Shown: positions 33,618 through 44,854, numbered from the stretch's first letter. The stretch is 64,000 nt of DNA from Paracoccus homiensis (GCF_900111675.1 NZ_FOHO01000010.1:1-64000), one strand, 5' to 3'. Numbers and translations: made by a program. The notes: generated by a model from the letters alone, not told the origin.

Positions 33618-34928
33618 TCAGGCGGTTTCCGCCAGAACCTCTTTCAGCGTGTCCGCGATGGTCCCGATCTGGGATTCGTTGATGATCAGTGGGGGCGACA
33701 GCGCAATGATATCGCCCGTCACGCGGATCATCAGGCCCTTGGCCCAGGCGCGTTTCATCGCCTCATAGGCCCGCGCACCGGGTTTGCCGTCGCGGCTGGC
33801 CAGTTCGATGCCGCCGACAAGGCCGATCGTGCGGATATCGGCCACGTTCGGTGCGCCCTTCAGGCTGTGCAGCGCATCGCCCCAGACGGTTTCAAGGCTG
33901 GCGGCGTTTTCGAACATCCCATCCTCGGCATAGGCACGCTGGGTCGCCAGCGCCGCCGCCACCGCGACCGGGTGGGCCGAGTAGGTATAGCCGTGGAACA
34001 GCTCGATCGGGGTTTCCGAATTCTCGACCACCGCGTCATAGATGAAATCAGCCGCCGCGACGCCGCCCATGGGGATCGCCCCGCTGGTGACGCCCTTGGC
34101 AAAGGTGATCATGTCCGGCGTCACGCCAAAGTAATGCGCGGCCATCGGGGTGCCCAGACGGCCAAAGCCCGAGATCACCTCATCAAAGATCAGCAGGATG
34201 TCGTGCTTGGTCGCGATTTCGCGCAGACGTTCAAGATAACCGACCGGCGGCGGCAGGATACCGGTCGAGCCTGCCATCGGTTCGACGATCACGGCGGCGA
34301 TGGTTTCCGCACCGTGCAGCGCGACCAGACGTTCCAGATCCTCGGCCAGTTCGACCCCATGCGGCACCGGGCCACGGGTAAAGCTGTTACGGGCCGGGTC
34401 ATGCGTGTGGCGCATGTGGTCGACGCCAGGAAGATGGGTGTTGAACTGCTTGCGGTTGGCAACGATGCCGCCCACCGAGATGCCGCCAAAGCCAACGCCG
34501 TGATAGCCACGCTCGCGCCCGATGAAGCGGGTCTTGCCGCCCTTGCCGCGCGCCTTGTGATAGGCCAGCGCGATCTTCAGCGCGCTATCGACCGCCTCGG
34601 ACCCCGAGTTGCCGAAGAAGATGCGGTTCAGCGGGTTGGGAAATGTCTCGGCCAGGGTCGCGGCAAGACGAAACGCCTCGGGGTGGCCGAAATTGAACAT
34701 CGGCGCGAAATCCAGCGTCTTGATCGTGTTGGTCACCGCCTCGACGATCAGCGGATGGCTGTGGCCCGCATTGGCGCACCACAGGCCGGCGGTGCCGTCA
34801 AGGATCTGCCGCCCGTCTTCCGACGTGTAATACATCCCCTCGGCGGCGACGACCATCCGCGGGTCCGATTTGAAATCCCGGTTCGCCGTGAAGGGCATCC
34901 AGTGATTTTCGAGTGTGTTGGGATTCAT
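33618..34928 (-). CDS. Omega-amino acid (beta-alanine):pyruvate transaminase
   Basis: A 436-residue class III aminotransferase. The PLP lysine is Lys278 (FAKGVTSG), the cofactor aspartate lies in LLIFDEVISGFGR, and the phosphate-binding GSEAVDSALK and the substrate-side YHGVGFGG are present. Family members move the amino group of beta-alanine or other omega-amines to pyruvate. It is followed upstream by an MHS-type transporter in the same direction but separated by a terminator, so the two may be independently transcribed. Confidence 0.85.
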   Translation of the reverse strand: MNPNTLENHWMPFTANRDFKSDPRMVVAAEGMYYTSEDGRQILDGTAGLWCANAGHSHPLIVEAVTNTIKTLDFAPMFNFGHPEAFRLAATLAETFPNPLNRIFFGNSGSEAVDSALKIALAYHKARGKGGKTRFIGRERGYHGVGFGGISVGGIVANRKQFNTHLPGVDHMRHTHDPARNSFTRGPVPHGVELAEDLERLVALHGAETIAAVIVEPMAGSTGILPPPVGYLERLREIATKHDILLIFDEVISGFGRLGTPMAAHYFGVTPDMITFAKGVTSGAIPMGGVAAADFIYDAVVENSETPIELFHGYTYSAHPVAVAAALATQRAYAEDGMFENAASLETVWGDALHSLKGAPNVADIRTIGLVGGIELASRDGKPGARAYEAMKRAWAKGLMIRVTGDIIALSPPLIINESQIGTIADTLKEVLAETA

Positions 34929-35004
34929 CGAATCCTCCCTGCCTGAGTCTCGCGATCAATCTGGAACGGCAGGAACGGAAAAAAAAGGAAATTATGCAGA
35001 TGAT

Positions 35005-35034
35005 GAAGAAAAGGCGGCATCCGAAGATGCCGCC
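35005..35034 (-). terminator. Rho-independent terminator of the MHS transporter
   Basis: On the minus strand GGCGGCATC and GATGCCGCC form a perfect 9-bp stem capped by a UUCG tetraloop (35022-35025) and followed by TTTTCTTC. It lies about 27 bases after the transporter stop codon. Confidence 0.92.
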
Positions 35035-35061
35035 CCTGTTCTTTAGGCAGTTATGCCCGCC

Positions 35062-36384
35062 TTACAGCGACTTGCCGAATTCCAGCTTGCGCGCGAAATG
35101 CAGTGCCAGAATGGTGCAGATCGCGCCCGACAGAAGGTACAGCCCCGACGCGAACAGCCCCAGATAGGCCGACAGCGCCAATGCGGCCAGCGGCGCGAAG
35201 CCTGCGCCGAACAGCCATGCCAGATCGGAGACCACCGCCGAACCGGTATAGCGATAGCGGCTTTCAAACAGCGAGGCGACGGCACCAGAAGACTGACCAA
35301 AGCTGATGCCCAGGATGATGAAGCCGCCGATCATGTAGACCGCTTCGCCAAAACCGCGACCCGCCAGCAGAAGCGGCGCGAAGATGCTGAAGACGGCAAT
35401 CGCGATCGCGCCCCGGAACAGCAGCTTGCGATGCCCGATCAGGTCCGCCAGCACGCCCGACAGCACGATCGCGGCAAGGCCAAAGGCGGCGGCCACGGCC
35501 TCGATCACCAGGAACTGGGTCAGGCTTTCATCGGTGTACAGGAACACCCAGGACAGCGGAAACACCGTCACCATGTGGAACAGTGCAAAGCTGGCCAGGG
35601 GCACGAAGGCGCCGACAAGGATGGTCTTGCCGTCGATCTTGGCCACATCGCGCAGCTTCGTCGGCTCCAGCTCGCGTTGCTGGAACATGCGGGCATATTC
35701 CGGCGTCACCACGATCCGCAGCCGCGCGAACAGCGCCACGACGTTGATCGCGAAGGCCACGAAGAAAGGATAGCGCCAGCCCCAGTCAAGGAAATCGGCC
35801 TCGGACAGGTTCTGGACCAGATAGGCGAACAACAGGCTGGCCACGATCAGGCCAAGCGGCGCGCCCAGTTGCGGCACCATGACGTAGAACCGGCGGCGAT
35901 CTTCGGGCGCACTTAGTGCCAACAGCGACGGCAGGCCGTCCCATGCGCCGCCAAGCGCAAGACCCTGACCGATCCGCAGCAGGCACAGGACCAAGATCGC
36001 ATAATCCCCGATGCTGTCATAGGACGGCACCAGACCCATCGCCACGGTCGAAGTGCCCAGCAACAGCAGTGCCAGCGTCATCTTGACGCCCTTGCCATAG
36101 CGGCGGTCGATCACGGTGAAGATCGCGGTCCCGAAGGGGCGCGCGACAAAGGCCAGCGAGAAGATCGCAAAGGACCACAGCGTCGCGTTCAGCGGATCCA
36201 GAAACGGAAAATAGCGCAGCGGGAAGACGATCACCGTCGCGATTGCAAAGACGAAGAAATCGAAAAATTCGGACGTGCGCCCGATGATGACGCCGACGGC
36301 GATGTCCGAGGGCGAAATCGTGTGGCCCGAGGGGTCGGCCTCGGGGGGCATCTTATCGGAATGGGTCGTGGTAGGCTGCTGCAT
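35062..36384 (-). CDS. MHS-type metabolite:proton symporter (MFS)
   Basis: A 440-residue major facilitator with about 12 helices. The motif GRTSEFFDFFVFAIAT near the N terminus and FVARPFGTAIFTVIDRRYG (loop 2-3) mark the metabolite:H+ symporter branch, which imports organic acids or amino compounds. AAGGAG lies ten bases before the ATG. The 216-base gap to the divergent qoxA holds promoters that I could not resolve; an FNR- or redox-type site was not obvious. Confidence 0.85.
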   Translation of the reverse strand: MQQPTTTHSDKMPPEADPSGHTISPSDIAVGVIIGRTSEFFDFFVFAIATVIVFPLRYFPFLDPLNATLWSFAIFSLAFVARPFGTAIFTVIDRRYGKGVKMTLALLLLGTSTVAMGLVPSYDSIGDYAILVLCLLRIGQGLALGGAWDGLPSLLALSAPEDRRRFYVMVPQLGAPLGLIVASLLFAYLVQNLSEADFLDWGWRYPFFVAFAINVVALFARLRIVVTPEYARMFQQRELEPTKLRDVAKIDGKTILVGAFVPLASFALFHMVTVFPLSWVFLYTDESLTQFLVIEAVAAAFGLAAIVLSGVLADLIGHRKLLFRGAIAIAVFSIFAPLLLAGRGFGEAVYMIGGFIILGISFGQSSGAVASLFESRYRYTGSAVVSDLAWLFGAGFAPLAALALSAYLGLFASGLYLLSGAICTILALHFARKLEFGKSL

Positions 36385-36600
36385 CTCGTGCGGACTCCTT
36401 CATCGGCCGATGACGGTCACGGTCGGTCGGGTGGAATTGGCGCGACCGTATGCGCCCGCGACCATGATAGAGCAATACAGCAAGTGTGTGACATAATGTC
36501 TGTGGCAAATTGTCTTATACCAGTCAGGGGTGGTCCGGGGTAGTGAACCGTCCCATCCAAGCGAACAGTGCGTGTCATTACACACAGGGACACGGGAACC

Positions 36601-37806
36601 ATGCGTAACATGCCGAAAATGCCCACCGCGATCGCGCTGGCATCCTCTTTTCTTTTTCTGGGCGCCTGCAAGCCCGTCGTTCTGGCCCCGGCCGGCGACA
36701 TTGCCGAGCGTCAGAAAGACCTTCTGATTGCCTCTACCGGATTGATGTTGATCATCATTATCCCGGTCATGGCCCTGACCGTCTGGTTCGCGTGGAAATA
36801 CCGCGCCTCGAACCGCGATGCGACCTACGATCCCAACTGGGACCACTCGACCAAGTTCGAACTGGTGATCTGGTCGGCCCCGCTGCTGATCATCATCTGC
36901 CTTGGCGCGCTGACCTGGGTGGGAACACATCTTCTTGATCCCTACCGACCGCTGGACCGCCTGAGCGAATCGCAGGATATCGCCGAAGATCACGAACCCT
37001 TGAAGGTCGAGGTCGTCGCGCTGGATTGGAAATGGCTGTTCATCTATCCCGAACAGGGGATCGCGACGGTCAACGAACTGGCCGTGCCGATCAACCGCGA
37101 GGTCGAATTCAGCCTGACCGCGTCTTCGGTGATGAACGCCTTCTACATCCCGGCCATGGCCGGCATGATCTATGCGATGCCCGGTATGGAAACCAAGCTG
37201 CACGGCGTCTTCAACAACGAGGGCGAATATCAGGGGCTGGCCTCGCATTACTCGGGCGCGGGCTTTTCGGGGATGCGCTTCAAGGCGCATGCCACCGACG
37301 AGGCCGGGTTCGAGGAATGGGTGCAGAAAGCCCGCGACGGGGACACCGCCCTGACCCGCGAGGAATATCTGCAACTGGAAACCCCCAGCGAGAATGTGCC
37401 CCCGCGTCGCTATGCCCGCGTCGATCCCGAACTGTTCGACCGCGCCGTGAACATGTGCGTCGAGGAAAACAAGATGTGCATGGCCGAGATGATGGCCATC
37501 GACGATCAGGGCGGACTGGGTCGGGAAGGCATGCTGAACATTCAGCCGGTCACCGATGACAAACATGCCCGCCGCGGCACCAAACCGGTTCTGGGTCACA
37601 CGCCCTTCAACGTGGTCAGCATCTGCAACCCGGCCGAGGCCGCCGCGATGTTCGCCGACCTGGGCACGGACGAGCCGGTCGAACGCCGGGGCCGCGAGAT
37701 CATGCAAAGCCGCGCGCTGCCGATCCCGACGACGCTGTTCCAGCGCCTGCAAGACACCACCATCCGAGACGCCCGGGCAAGCGGCGCCTCCGAACAGAAA
37801 CTTTGA
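36601..37806 (+). CDS. qoxA: Quinol oxidase subunit II
   Basis: A 401-residue lipoprotein-type subunit II (lipobox LFLGAC near residue 20) with two transmembrane helices and a periplasmic cupredoxin-like domain. The CuA ligands of cytochrome oxidases are absent, as expected for a quinol oxidase. The C-terminal region is longer than in Escherichia coli CyoA. The start at 36601 keeps a proper signal sequence; an ATG at 36610 is possible. It leads the qoxABCD-surf1 operon. Confidence 0.9.
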   Translation: MRNMPKMPTAIALASSFLFLGACKPVVLAPAGDIAERQKDLLIASTGLMLIIIIPVMALTVWFAWKYRASNRDATYDPNWDHSTKFELVIWSAPLLIIICLGALTWVGTHLLDPYRPLDRLSESQDIAEDHEPLKVEVVALDWKWLFIYPEQGIATVNELAVPINREVEFSLTASSVMNAFYIPAMAGMIYAMPGMETKLHGVFNNEGEYQGLASHYSGAGFSGMRFKAHATDEAGFEEWVQKARDGDTALTREEYLQLETPSENVPPRRYARVDPELFDRAVNMCVEENKMCMAEMMAIDDQGGLGREGMLNIQPVTDDKHARRGTKPVLGHTPFNVVSICNPAEAAAMFADLGTDEPVERRGREIMQSRALPIPTTLFQRLQDTTIRDARASGASEQKL

Positions 37807-37819
37807 ACGGAATTTCGCG

Positions 37820-39823
37820 ATGGCCGTACCTGCCAATGTCGAGACCACTTTCCTGTTTGGTCGCCTGACCCTGGACGCGATCCCCAAGGATCCGATCGTC
37901 TGGGCCACCTTCGTCGTCGTCGCCATCGGCGGCGCGGCGCTGGTCTGGGCGCTGACCAAATACCGCCTGTGGGGCTATCTGTGGCACGAATGGTTCACCT
38001 CGGTGGACCACAAGAAGATCGGGATCATGTACATGATCCTTGGCCTGATCATGTTCGTGCGCGGCTTTGCCGACGCGATCATGATGCGATTGCAGCAGGC
38101 CCTGGCCTTCGGCGGGTCCGAGGGCTATCTGAACGCGCACCACTATGACCAGATCTTCACCGCCCATGGCGTGATCATGATCTTCTTCGTGGCGATGCCC
38201 TTCGTCACCGGGATCATGAACTATCTGGTGCCCTTGCAGATCGGCGCGCGCGACGTGTCCTTTCCGTTCCTGAACAACTTCTCGTTCTGGATGACGGCAG
38301 GTGGCGCGATCATCGTCATGGCCTCGCTGTTTCTGGGTGAATTCGCGCAGACCGGCTGGTTGGCCTTTCCGCCACTGTCGGGCCTGCACAAAAGCCCTTA
38401 TGTCGGTGTCGATTACTATATCTGGGGCCTTCAGGTCGCGGGGGTCGGCACGACCCTGTCGGGGATCAACCTTCTGGTGACGATCCTGAAGATGCGCGCG
38501 CCGGGCATGACCATGATGAAGATGCCGATCTTCACCTGGACCTCGTTCTGCACCAACATCCTGATTGTCGCCTCGTTCCCGGTCCTGACCGCGACGCTGG
38601 TTCTGCTGACGCTGGACCGCTATGTCGGCACGAATTTCTTCACCAATGACCTTGGTGGCAATCCGATGATGTATATCAACCTCATCTGGATCTGGGGCCA
38701 CCCCGAGGTCTATATCCTGATCCTGCCGCTGTTCGGCGTGTTTTCCGAGGTCACCTCGACCTTCTCGGGCAAACGGCTGTTCGGCTATACCTCGATGGTC
38801 TACGCGACCGTCTGCATCACGGTCCTGTCCTATCTGGTCTGGCTGCACCACTTCTTTACCATGGGGTCGGGCGCGTCGGTGAACTCGTTCTTCGGGATCA
38901 CCACGATGATCATCTCGATCCCGACGGGCGCCAAGATCTTCAACTGGCTGTTCACGATGTATCAGGGCCGAGTCCGGTTCGAACTGCCGATGATGTGGAC
39001 CATCGCCTTCATGCTGACCTTTACCGTCGGCGGGATGACAGGAGTTCTGCTGGCCGTGCCGCCCGCGGATTTCGTTCTGCACAACTCGCTGTTCCTGATC
39101 GCGCATTTCCATAACGTGATCATCGGCGGCGTGCTGTTCGGCAGCTTTGCGGCGATCAACTTCTGGTGGCCCAAGGCATTCGGGTTCCAGCTGAACCAGT
39201 TCTGGGGCAAGGTCAGCTTCTGGTTCTGGGTCGTCGGCTTCTGGGTTGCCTTCATGCCGCTTTATGTCCTGGGCCTGATGGGCGTTACGCGCCGGATGCG
39301 GGTCTTTGACGACCCCAGCCTGCAAATCTGGTTCATCATCGCGGGCATCGGCGCCGTCATGATCGCCATCGGTATCGCGGCCATGTTCGTGCAGTTCGGC
39401 GTCTCGATCTGGAAACGCAACGAGAACCGCGACCTGACCGGCGATCCGTGGAACGGGCGCACGCTGGAATGGGCCACCTCGTCGCCGCCGGCGCATTACA
39501 ACTTTGCCTTCACGCCGGTCGTGCACGGTCTTGACGCCTATGCCGACATGAAGGACGCCGGTGCCGCCCGCGGTCAGGGGAAATACCTGCCGATCCACAT
39601 GCCGCGCTATACCGGGTCCGGGGTCATTCTTGCGGGCCTGTCCACGGTCTGCGGCATGGCCCTGATCTGGTATGTGTGGTGGCTGGCGGCGCTGTCCTTC
39701 ATCGCGCTTGTCGGCTACGCGATCTACCACACCTTCAACTATGACCGGGATTACTATGTCCCCGCCGAAGAGGTGCGCCTGACCGAAGAGGCGCATGCCC
39801 GGCAGATGGCACAGGGAGCCTGA
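37820..39823 (+). CDS. qoxB: Quinol oxidase subunit I
   Basis: A 667-residue heme-copper oxidase subunit I. Heme ligands include His116 (TAHGV) and His431; CuB ligands are His294 (cross-linked partner Tyr298, GHPEVY) and His343/His344. The quinol-site residues of the E. coli enzyme are conserved as Arg81, Asp85, His108 and Gln111, which supports ubiquinol as donor. In Paracoccus this is the ba3-type proton-pumping oxidase. The start ATG at 37820 lies 13 bases after qoxA. Confidence 0.95.
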   Translation: MAVPANVETTFLFGRLTLDAIPKDPIVWATFVVVAIGGAALVWALTKYRLWGYLWHEWFTSVDHKKIGIMYMILGLIMFVRGFADAIMMRLQQALAFGGSEGYLNAHHYDQIFTAHGVIMIFFVAMPFVTGIMNYLVPLQIGARDVSFPFLNNFSFWMTAGGAIIVMASLFLGEFAQTGWLAFPPLSGLHKSPYVGVDYYIWGLQVAGVGTTLSGINLLVTILKMRAPGMTMMKMPIFTWTSFCTNILIVASFPVLTATLVLLTLDRYVGTNFFTNDLGGNPMMYINLIWIWGHPEVYILILPLFGVFSEVTSTFSGKRLFGYTSMVYATVCITVLSYLVWLHHFFTMGSGASVNSFFGITTMIISIPTGAKIFNWLFTMYQGRVRFELPMMWTIAFMLTFTVGGMTGVLLAVPPADFVLHNSLFLIAHFHNVIIGGVLFGSFAAINFWWPKAFGFQLNQFWGKVSFWFWVVGFWVAFMPLYVLGLMGVTRRMRVFDDPSLQIWFIIAGIGAVMIAIGIAAMFVQFGVSIWKRNENRDLTGDPWNGRTLEWATSSPPAHYNFAFTPVVHGLDAYADMKDAGAARGQGKYLPIHMPRYTGSGVILAGLSTVCGMALIWYVWWLAALSFIALVGYAIYHTFNYDRDYYVPAEEVRLTEEAHARQMAQGA

Positions 39824-39826
39824 TCC

Positions 39827-40441
39827 ATGAGCACGCCCAGCACTCAGCCCGCCGCCTATTGGGAGGTCGAGCCGCATCACCACGAGGATGGCGCATCGAC
39901 CAACATAGGCTTCTGGGTCTATCTGATGAGCGACTGCCTGATGTTCGCGGTTCTGTTCGCGACCTTCGGGGTCCTTCATGGCAGCTATGCCGCAGGCCCC
40001 GGCCCCAAGGAACTGTTCGATCTGGAACTGGTGGCGCTGAACACGGCCTTCCTGCTGTTTTCCTCGATCACCTATGGTTTCGCGATGCTGTGCATGGCGC
40101 GCGACGATCAGCGCGGCACGTTGCGCTGGCTGGGGATCACGCTGGTTTTCGGCCTGCTGTTCCTGGCGGTTGAACTGTACGAATTCCACCACCTGATCCA
40201 TCTGGGCGCCGGCCCGCAGCGATCGGCCTTCCTGTCGTCCTTCTTCGCGCTGGTCGGCACCCACGGCCTGCACGTGGCCTTCGGCTCGATCTGGCTGGTG
40301 ACGCTGATGGTGCAGGTCAACCGCAAGGGGCTGATCCCGGCGAACAAGCGGCGGCTGTCCTGCCTGTCGCTGTTCTGGCACTTCCTCGACGTGATCTGGA
40401 TCGGGGTGTTCACGCTTGTCTATCTGATGGGGATGATCTGA
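39827..40441 (+). CDS. qoxC: Quinol oxidase subunit III
   Basis: A 204-residue membrane subunit with five helices (FWVYLMSDCLMFAVLFATF opening, GTHGLHVAFGSIW). It stabilises subunit I. It begins three bases after qoxB and its stop overlaps the qoxD start by one base. Confidence 0.93.
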   Translation: MSTPSTQPAAYWEVEPHHHEDGASTNIGFWVYLMSDCLMFAVLFATFGVLHGSYAAGPGPKELFDLELVALNTAFLLFSSITYGFAMLCMARDDQRGTLRWLGITLVFGLLFLAVELYEFHHLIHLGAGPQRSAFLSSFFALVGTHGLHVAFGSIWLVTLMVQVNRKGLIPANKRRLSCLSLFWHFLDVIWIGVFTLVYLMGMI

Positions 40442-40812
40442 TGTCGGCACATTCGCATGACCATGACAGCCACGACCACGGCAGCTTTCGCGGCTATGTG
40501 ACCGGCTTCGTCCTGTCGGTGATCCTGACCGCAATTCCCTTCGCGGTGGTGATGGGCGGCGGTTTCGACAGCCGCGCGCTGACCGTATTGGTGGTGATCG
40601 GCTGCGCCATCGTTCAGGTTCTGGTCCACATGGTCTATTTCCTGCACATGAACAGCCATTCCGAAGAGGGCTGGACCCTGATCTCGACCCTGTTCACGGT
40701 GGTGATCGTGGTGATCATGATCGCGGGTTCGCTTTGGGTGATGTTCCACCTGAACACCAACATGATGCCGCAGATGAACCATGACCTGCTGCCCATCGGG
40801 CCGCAATCATGA
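40441..40812 (+). CDS. qoxD: Quinol oxidase subunit IV
   Basis: A 123-residue small membrane subunit of the CyoD family: a His/Asp-rich N-terminal tail (HSHDHDSHDHGS) and three helices with VLVHMVYFLHM. It is the last structural subunit and overlaps the surf1 gene by ATGA. Confidence 0.92.
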   Translation: MSAHSHDHDSHDHGSFRGYVTGFVLSVILTAIPFAVVMGGGFDSRALTVLVVIGCAIVQVLVHMVYFLHMNSHSEEGWTLISTLFTVVIVVIMIAGSLWVMFHLNTNMMPQMNHDLLPIGPQS

Positions 40813-41543
40813 CGGATCGGCCCCGCTCTCGGGCGGGGCTGGTCGCCCTTGGCGTGGTGGCGGCCTGCCTTGTCCTGATCCTGGCTGGTCTGGGCGTCTG
40901 GCAGGTTCAGCGCCTGCATTGGAAGACCGACCTGATCGCCCGGACCGAGGCGCGGCTGGCCGGTCCCGTCCAGAATGCCCCGGCCCCGGAGGACTGGGCC
41001 AAACTGGCCGCCGATGACGAATACCGCCGCATCACCCTGACCGGCCAGTACCGGTTTCAGGACGAGGCGCTGGCACAGGCCGTCACCCAGTTCGGCGCAG
41101 GCTTCTGGGTGATGACGCCGCTGGAAACACCGCAGGGTTGGATGGTCTGGGTCAATCGCGGCTTCGTGCCGCAGGATGCCCGCGACCCCGCCGACCGCAG
41201 CCAGCCGCAAGGCGACCAGCAGGTCACCGGGCTGATGCGCATGTCCCAACCAGATGGCGCGTTTCTGCGATCGAACGATCCGGCCAATGACCGCTGGTAT
41301 TCCCGCGACACAGCCGCGCTGGCGCAATCGCGCGGGCTGGACCGTGCCGCGCCCTATTTCATCGACCGCGCCGATGACCAATCCGCCGATCTGCCGCGTG
41401 GCGGATTGACCGTGGTTCAGTTCCGCAACAGCCACCTGTCCTATGCGCTGACATGGTTCACGATGGCGCTCGGCCTGGCTCTGGCGTCGGGCTATCTGCT
41501 GCGCCGAGAGTGGCAGAAAAATCCGTCGCGATCCGATCCGTGA
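40809..41543 (+). CDS. surf1q: SURF1-family heme a insertion protein of the quinol oxidase
   Basis: A 244-residue protein with an N-terminal helix (about 10-28), the SURF1 motif GVWQVQRLHWK, a periplasmic domain (VNRGFVPQ) and a C-terminal helix (ALTWFTMALGLALA). In Paracoccus denitrificans a dedicated Surf1q gene ends the qox operon and helps insert heme a into subunit I. The last 86 bases overlap the convergent LysR gene. Confidence 0.88.
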   Translation: MTDRPRSRAGLVALGVVAACLVLILAGLGVWQVQRLHWKTDLIARTEARLAGPVQNAPAPEDWAKLAADDEYRRITLTGQYRFQDEALAQAVTQFGAGFWVMTPLETPQGWMVWVNRGFVPQDARDPADRSQPQGDQQVTGLMRMSQPDGAFLRSNDPANDRWYSRDTAALAQSRGLDRAAPYFIDRADDQSADLPRGGLTVVQFRNSHLSYALTWFTMALGLALASGYLLRREWQKNPSRSDP

Positions 41544-42414
41544 TCCAGTCGCGAAAGGCGGCAATCGGTTTCAGCCCCGATTTCGCCTGCGGCCATGCCA
41601 GCCAATATGCCCCGGTCCCCGTCACCGCACGGCGCAGGATCGGGCGCAGGCGCCCTTCCGCGATCTCGATCTGGGCCAGATAATCCGGCAAAAGCGCCAC
41701 CCCCAGCCCCGAAATCGCCGCCTGGATCATCATTGAAAACTGATCCATCCGCATTCGGTTACCCTCGCCCGGCGGCTGCCCGCCCTGCCCCGCAAACCAT
41801 GCCGACCACGCCGTCGGGCGGGTTTCCAGCTGCAACAGGGTCAGCCCCGCCATATCGCCGACATCGCGCACCGGATGATCCGCCAGCAGCGCGGGCGCCG
41901 CACAGGCCGTCACCCCTTCGTCGAACAGTTTGACGTGGTCCGCACCCGGCCAGTCGTCGCGCCCGAAATAGATCACCGCGTCATAGGGTTCGACATCGAA
42001 GCTGAACGGCTTGAACCGCGTCGACAGATTGACCGAAATTCCGGGATTGGCCGACAGGAACTGTGGCAGGCGCGGCGCAAGCCAGCGGGTCGCGAAGGTC
42101 GGCAGAACCGCCAGATCCAGCCCGCCACCATCCGGATTCGCGATCAGCGACATCGACGACCGCTGGATCAGGTCCAGCGCCTGACCGATATCGCCCGCAT
42201 AGCGCCGGGCCGCCTCGGTCGGGATCAGGCGTTTGCGGTGGCGCAGGAACAATTGCTGGCCCAGCTGCGTCTCTAATGTCTGGATCAGTCGGCTGACCGT
42301 GCTTTGCGTCAGGGACAGATCATGCGCCGCGGCGGTGACCGATCCGCTGCGCATCACCGCATCGAAGGCCAGCAGCAGGCTGAGATTGGGCAGGAACCGC
42401 CGGACACGCATCAT
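41458..42414 (-). CDS. LysR-family regulator, probably of glutarate genes
   Basis: A 318-residue LysR protein: helix-turn-helix GSVTAAAHDLSLTQSTVSRLIQTLE (within residues 24-50) and a periplasmic-binding-like effector domain (VAVLPTFATRWLAPRL). It is divergent from glutaryl-CoA dehydrogenase and a CoA-transferase, which is the GcdR arrangement. An imperfect dyad ATCC...GGAT at 42417-42441 lies in the 102-base intergenic region and could be its site. Its end overlaps surf1q by 86 bases. Confidence 0.87.
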   Translation of the reverse strand: MMRVRRFLPNLSLLLAFDAVMRSGSVTAAAHDLSLTQSTVSRLIQTLETQLGQQLFLRHRKRLIPTEAARRYAGDIGQALDLIQRSSMSLIANPDGGGLDLAVLPTFATRWLAPRLPQFLSANPGISVNLSTRFKPFSFDVEPYDAVIYFGRDDWPGADHVKLFDEGVTACAAPALLADHPVRDVGDMAGLTLLQLETRPTAWSAWFAGQGGQPPGEGNRMRMDQFSMMIQAAISGLGVALLPDYLAQIEIAEGRLRPILRRAVTGTGAYWLAWPQAKSGLKPIAAFRDWITDRIATDFSATLGAADSPTPEPGRAPS

Positions 42415-42516
42415 TCATCCCATACATGAACTAATGTGGATTATCCGTTTTTAGCCCCGCTTGCCAAGCGTTAGAAGTTGCCTTCAGAATGACGTGACCC
42501 GTCAAGGAGGATTCAG

Positions 42517-43716
42517 ATGTCCACGAAATCGCACAAGGGCGCAGCTTTTACCTGGGACGATCCGTTCCTGCTGTCGGACCAGCTGAGCGAAGAAGAACGC
42601 ATGATCCGCGACAGCGCGGCCGCCTTTGCCGCCGAAAGCCTGGCCCCGCGGGTGCAGGACGCCTATCTGAACGAACATACCGACCCCGAAATCTTTCGCG
42701 AGATGGGGGCCGCCGGAATGCTGGGCGTCACCGTCGCCGAGGAATATGGCGGCGTCGGCGCGTCCTATGTGTCCTACGGGCTGGTTGCGCGAGAAATCGA
42801 ACGCATCGACAGCGGCTATCGCAGCATGGCCTCGGTCCAGTCGTCGCTGGTGATGTTCCCGATCGAGGCCTATGGCAGCGAGGAACAGAAGCACAAGTTC
42901 CTGCCGAAACTGGCATCGGGCGAGTTCATCGGCTGTTTCGGCCTGACCGAACCTGACGCGGGATCCGACCCCGCCGGGATGAAGACCCGCGCGAAAAAGA
43001 CCGAGGGCGGCTATGTCCTGAACGGGTCCAAGATGTGGATCAGCAACGCCCCCATCGCCGATGTCTTCGTCGTCTGGGCAAAATCCGAGGCGCATGGCGG
43101 CAAGGTACGCGGCTTTGTTCTGGAAAAGGGGATGAAGGGCCTGTCCGCCCCCAAGATCGGCGGCAAGCTAAGCCTGCGCGCCTCGATCACCGGCGAAATC
43201 GTCATGGACAATGTCGAGGTCGGCGAAGACGCGCTGTTGCCCAATATCGAAGGCATGGGCGGCCCGTTCGGCTGTCTGAACCGTGCGCGCTATGGCATCA
43301 GCTGGGGCGCGATGGGCGCGGCCGAGGATTGCTGGTTCCGCGCCCGCCAATACGGTCTGGACCGCCATCAGTTCAACAAGCCGCTGGCCGCAACGCAGCT
43401 TTATCAGAAAAAGCTGGCCGATATGCAGACCGAAATCGCGCTTGGCCTGCAGGCCAGCCTGCGCGTCGGACGCCTGTTCGACGAAGGCAAGTTCGCGCCC
43501 GAGATGATCTCGATAGTCAAGCGCAACAATTGCGGCAAGGCGCTGGATATTGCCCGCACCGCCCGCGACATGCATGGCGGCAACGGCATTCAGGTGGAAT
43601 ATCACGTGATGCGCCACGCCCAGAACCTGGAAACCGTGAACACCTATGAGGGCACGCACGACGTGCACGCCCTGATCCTTGGTCGCGCACAGACCGGGTT
43701 GCAGGCCTTTGGCTGA
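42517..43716 (+). CDS. gcdH: Glutaryl-CoA dehydrogenase
   Basis: A 399-residue acyl-CoA dehydrogenase that oxidises and decarboxylates glutaryl-CoA to crotonyl-CoA. The catalytic base is Glu378 in NTYEGTHD, and FAD contacts appear in [13 protein letters not shown] and MWISNAP. AAGGAGG lies seven bases before the ATG. Glutaryl-CoA arises from lysine and tryptophan breakdown, which fits an organism specialised in amine and aromatic amino acid use. Confidence 0.93.
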   Translation: MSTKSHKGAAFTWDDPFLLSDQLSEEERMIRDSAAAFAAESLAPRVQDAYLNEHTDPEIFREMGAAGMLGVTVAEEYGGVGASYVSYGLVAREIERIDSGYRSMASVQSSLVMFPIEAYGSEEQKHKFLPKLASGEFIGCFGLTEPDAGSDPAGMKTRAKKTEGGYVLNGSKMWISNAPIADVFVVWAKSEAHGGKVRGFVLEKGMKGLSAPKIGGKLSLRASITGEIVMDNVEVGEDALLPNIEGMGGPFGCLNRARYGISWGAMGAAEDCWFRARQYGLDRHQFNKPLAATQLYQKKLADMQTEIALGLQASLRVGRLFDEGKFAPEMISIVKRNNCGKALDIARTARDMHGGNGIQVEYHVMRHAQNLETVNTYEGTHDVHALILGRAQTGLQAFG

Positions 43717-44854
43717 CGCGCCGCTGAAAGGGCTGAAGGTCGTCGAGCTGGCCCGCATTCTGGCCGGTCCATGGATCGGTCAGACACTGGCCGATCTGGG
43801 CGCCGAGGTCATCAAGATCGAGGCGCCCGAGGGCGACGACACCCGCCGCTGGGGCCCGCCCTTCATCGAACGTCCCCGCGCCGATGGCAGCAACGAAACC
43901 GTCGCCGCCTATTTTCACGCGGCCAATCGCGGCAAACGCTCGGTCACCTGCGATTTCCGTGATCCCGCGGATCTGAAGCGGCTGAAAGGCTTGATCGATC
44001 AGGCCGATGTCGTGGTCGAGAATTTCAAGCTTGGCGGCCTTGCGCGCTTCGGGCTGGACTATGACAGCCTGTCGGCACGCAATCCGGGGCTGGTCTATGC
44101 CTCGATCACGGGGTTCGGGCAGAACGGTCCCCGCGCGGCGCAGCCGGGGTATGACTTTCTGATCCAGGGCATGTCGGGCGTCATGGACCTGACCGGAGAG
44201 CCGGACGGCGAGCCGCAAAAGGTCGGCGTCGCCTGGATCGACATCTTCACCGGCCTTTATGGGGTGATCGCCGTCCAGGCGGCACTGGCCGAGCGCGCGA
44301 CATCGGGTCGGGGCCAGCATCTGGACCTGTCGCTGATGGATGTCGGCGTCACGGTTTTGGCCAATCAGGCGACGAATTATCTGCTGGGCGGTCAGGTGCC
44401 GCACCGTCTGGGCAACGCGCATCCCAATATCGTGCCCTATCAGCTGTTCCCGGCCAGTGATGGCCACCTGATCATCGCCTGCGGAAACGACCGCCAGTTC
44501 GCCGCGCTGTGCCGGGCGCTGGATCTGCCCGATCTGGCCGCCGATCCAGATTATGCCACCAACCCCGCCCGCGTCGCCAATCGCGCCGCGCTGGTGCCGC
44601 TGCTGACGCAGGCCACGCAGCTGCGCAGCCGGGCCGATCTGATCGCGGCGCTGGAACAGGTGGGCGTGCCCGCAGGCCCGGTCAATGACGTGTCCGAGGC
44701 GCTGGCCGATCCGCAGATCACCGCACGCGACTTGCAGATCGCGCCCGAGGGGATCGCGGGCCTGCGCAGCCCGATGCGGTTTTCCCGCAGCGACCTGGTG
44801 ACAGACCGCGCCGCCCCCGCCCTGGGCGAAGGCGCGTGGCAGTTTCAGGACTAG
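43709..44854 (+). CDS. Class III CoA-transferase, probably glutarate-specific
   Basis: A protein of about 381 residues of the CaiB/BaiF family. The catalytic aspartate is probably Asp178 (AWIDIFTG), and the CoA-site motif [19 protein letters not shown] opens the protein. It likely transfers CoA to glutarate for GcdH. No ATG is available near the expected start, so TTG at 43709, overlapping gcdH by eight bases, is used; TTG at 43679 is an alternative. Its stop shares CTAG with the convergent EamA gene. Confidence 0.82.
   Translation: MADAPLKGLKVVELARILAGPWIGQTLADLGAEVIKIEAPEGDDTRRWGPPFIERPRADGSNETVAAYFHAANRGKRSVTCDFRDPADLKRLKGLIDQADVVVENFKLGGLARFGLDYDSLSARNPGLVYASITGFGQNGPRAAQPGYDFLIQGMSGVMDLTGEPDGEPQKVGVAWIDIFTGLYGVIAVQAALAERATSGRGQHLDLSLMDVGVTVLANQATNYLLGGQVPHRLGNAHPNIVPYQLFPASDGHLIIACGNDRQFAALCRALDLPDLAADPDYATNPARVANRAALVPLLTQATQLRSRADLIAALEQVGVPAGPVNDVSEALADPQITARDLQIAPEGIAGLRSPMRFSRSDLVTDRAAPALGEGAWQFQD

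Noticed and set aside
37700-40534. A 944-codon open frame on the minus strand
   Set aside because: It lies opposite qoxA, qoxB and qoxC, which are unmistakable. High GC and codon bias create long antisense frames; the translation is His/Asp/Arg-rich with no family.
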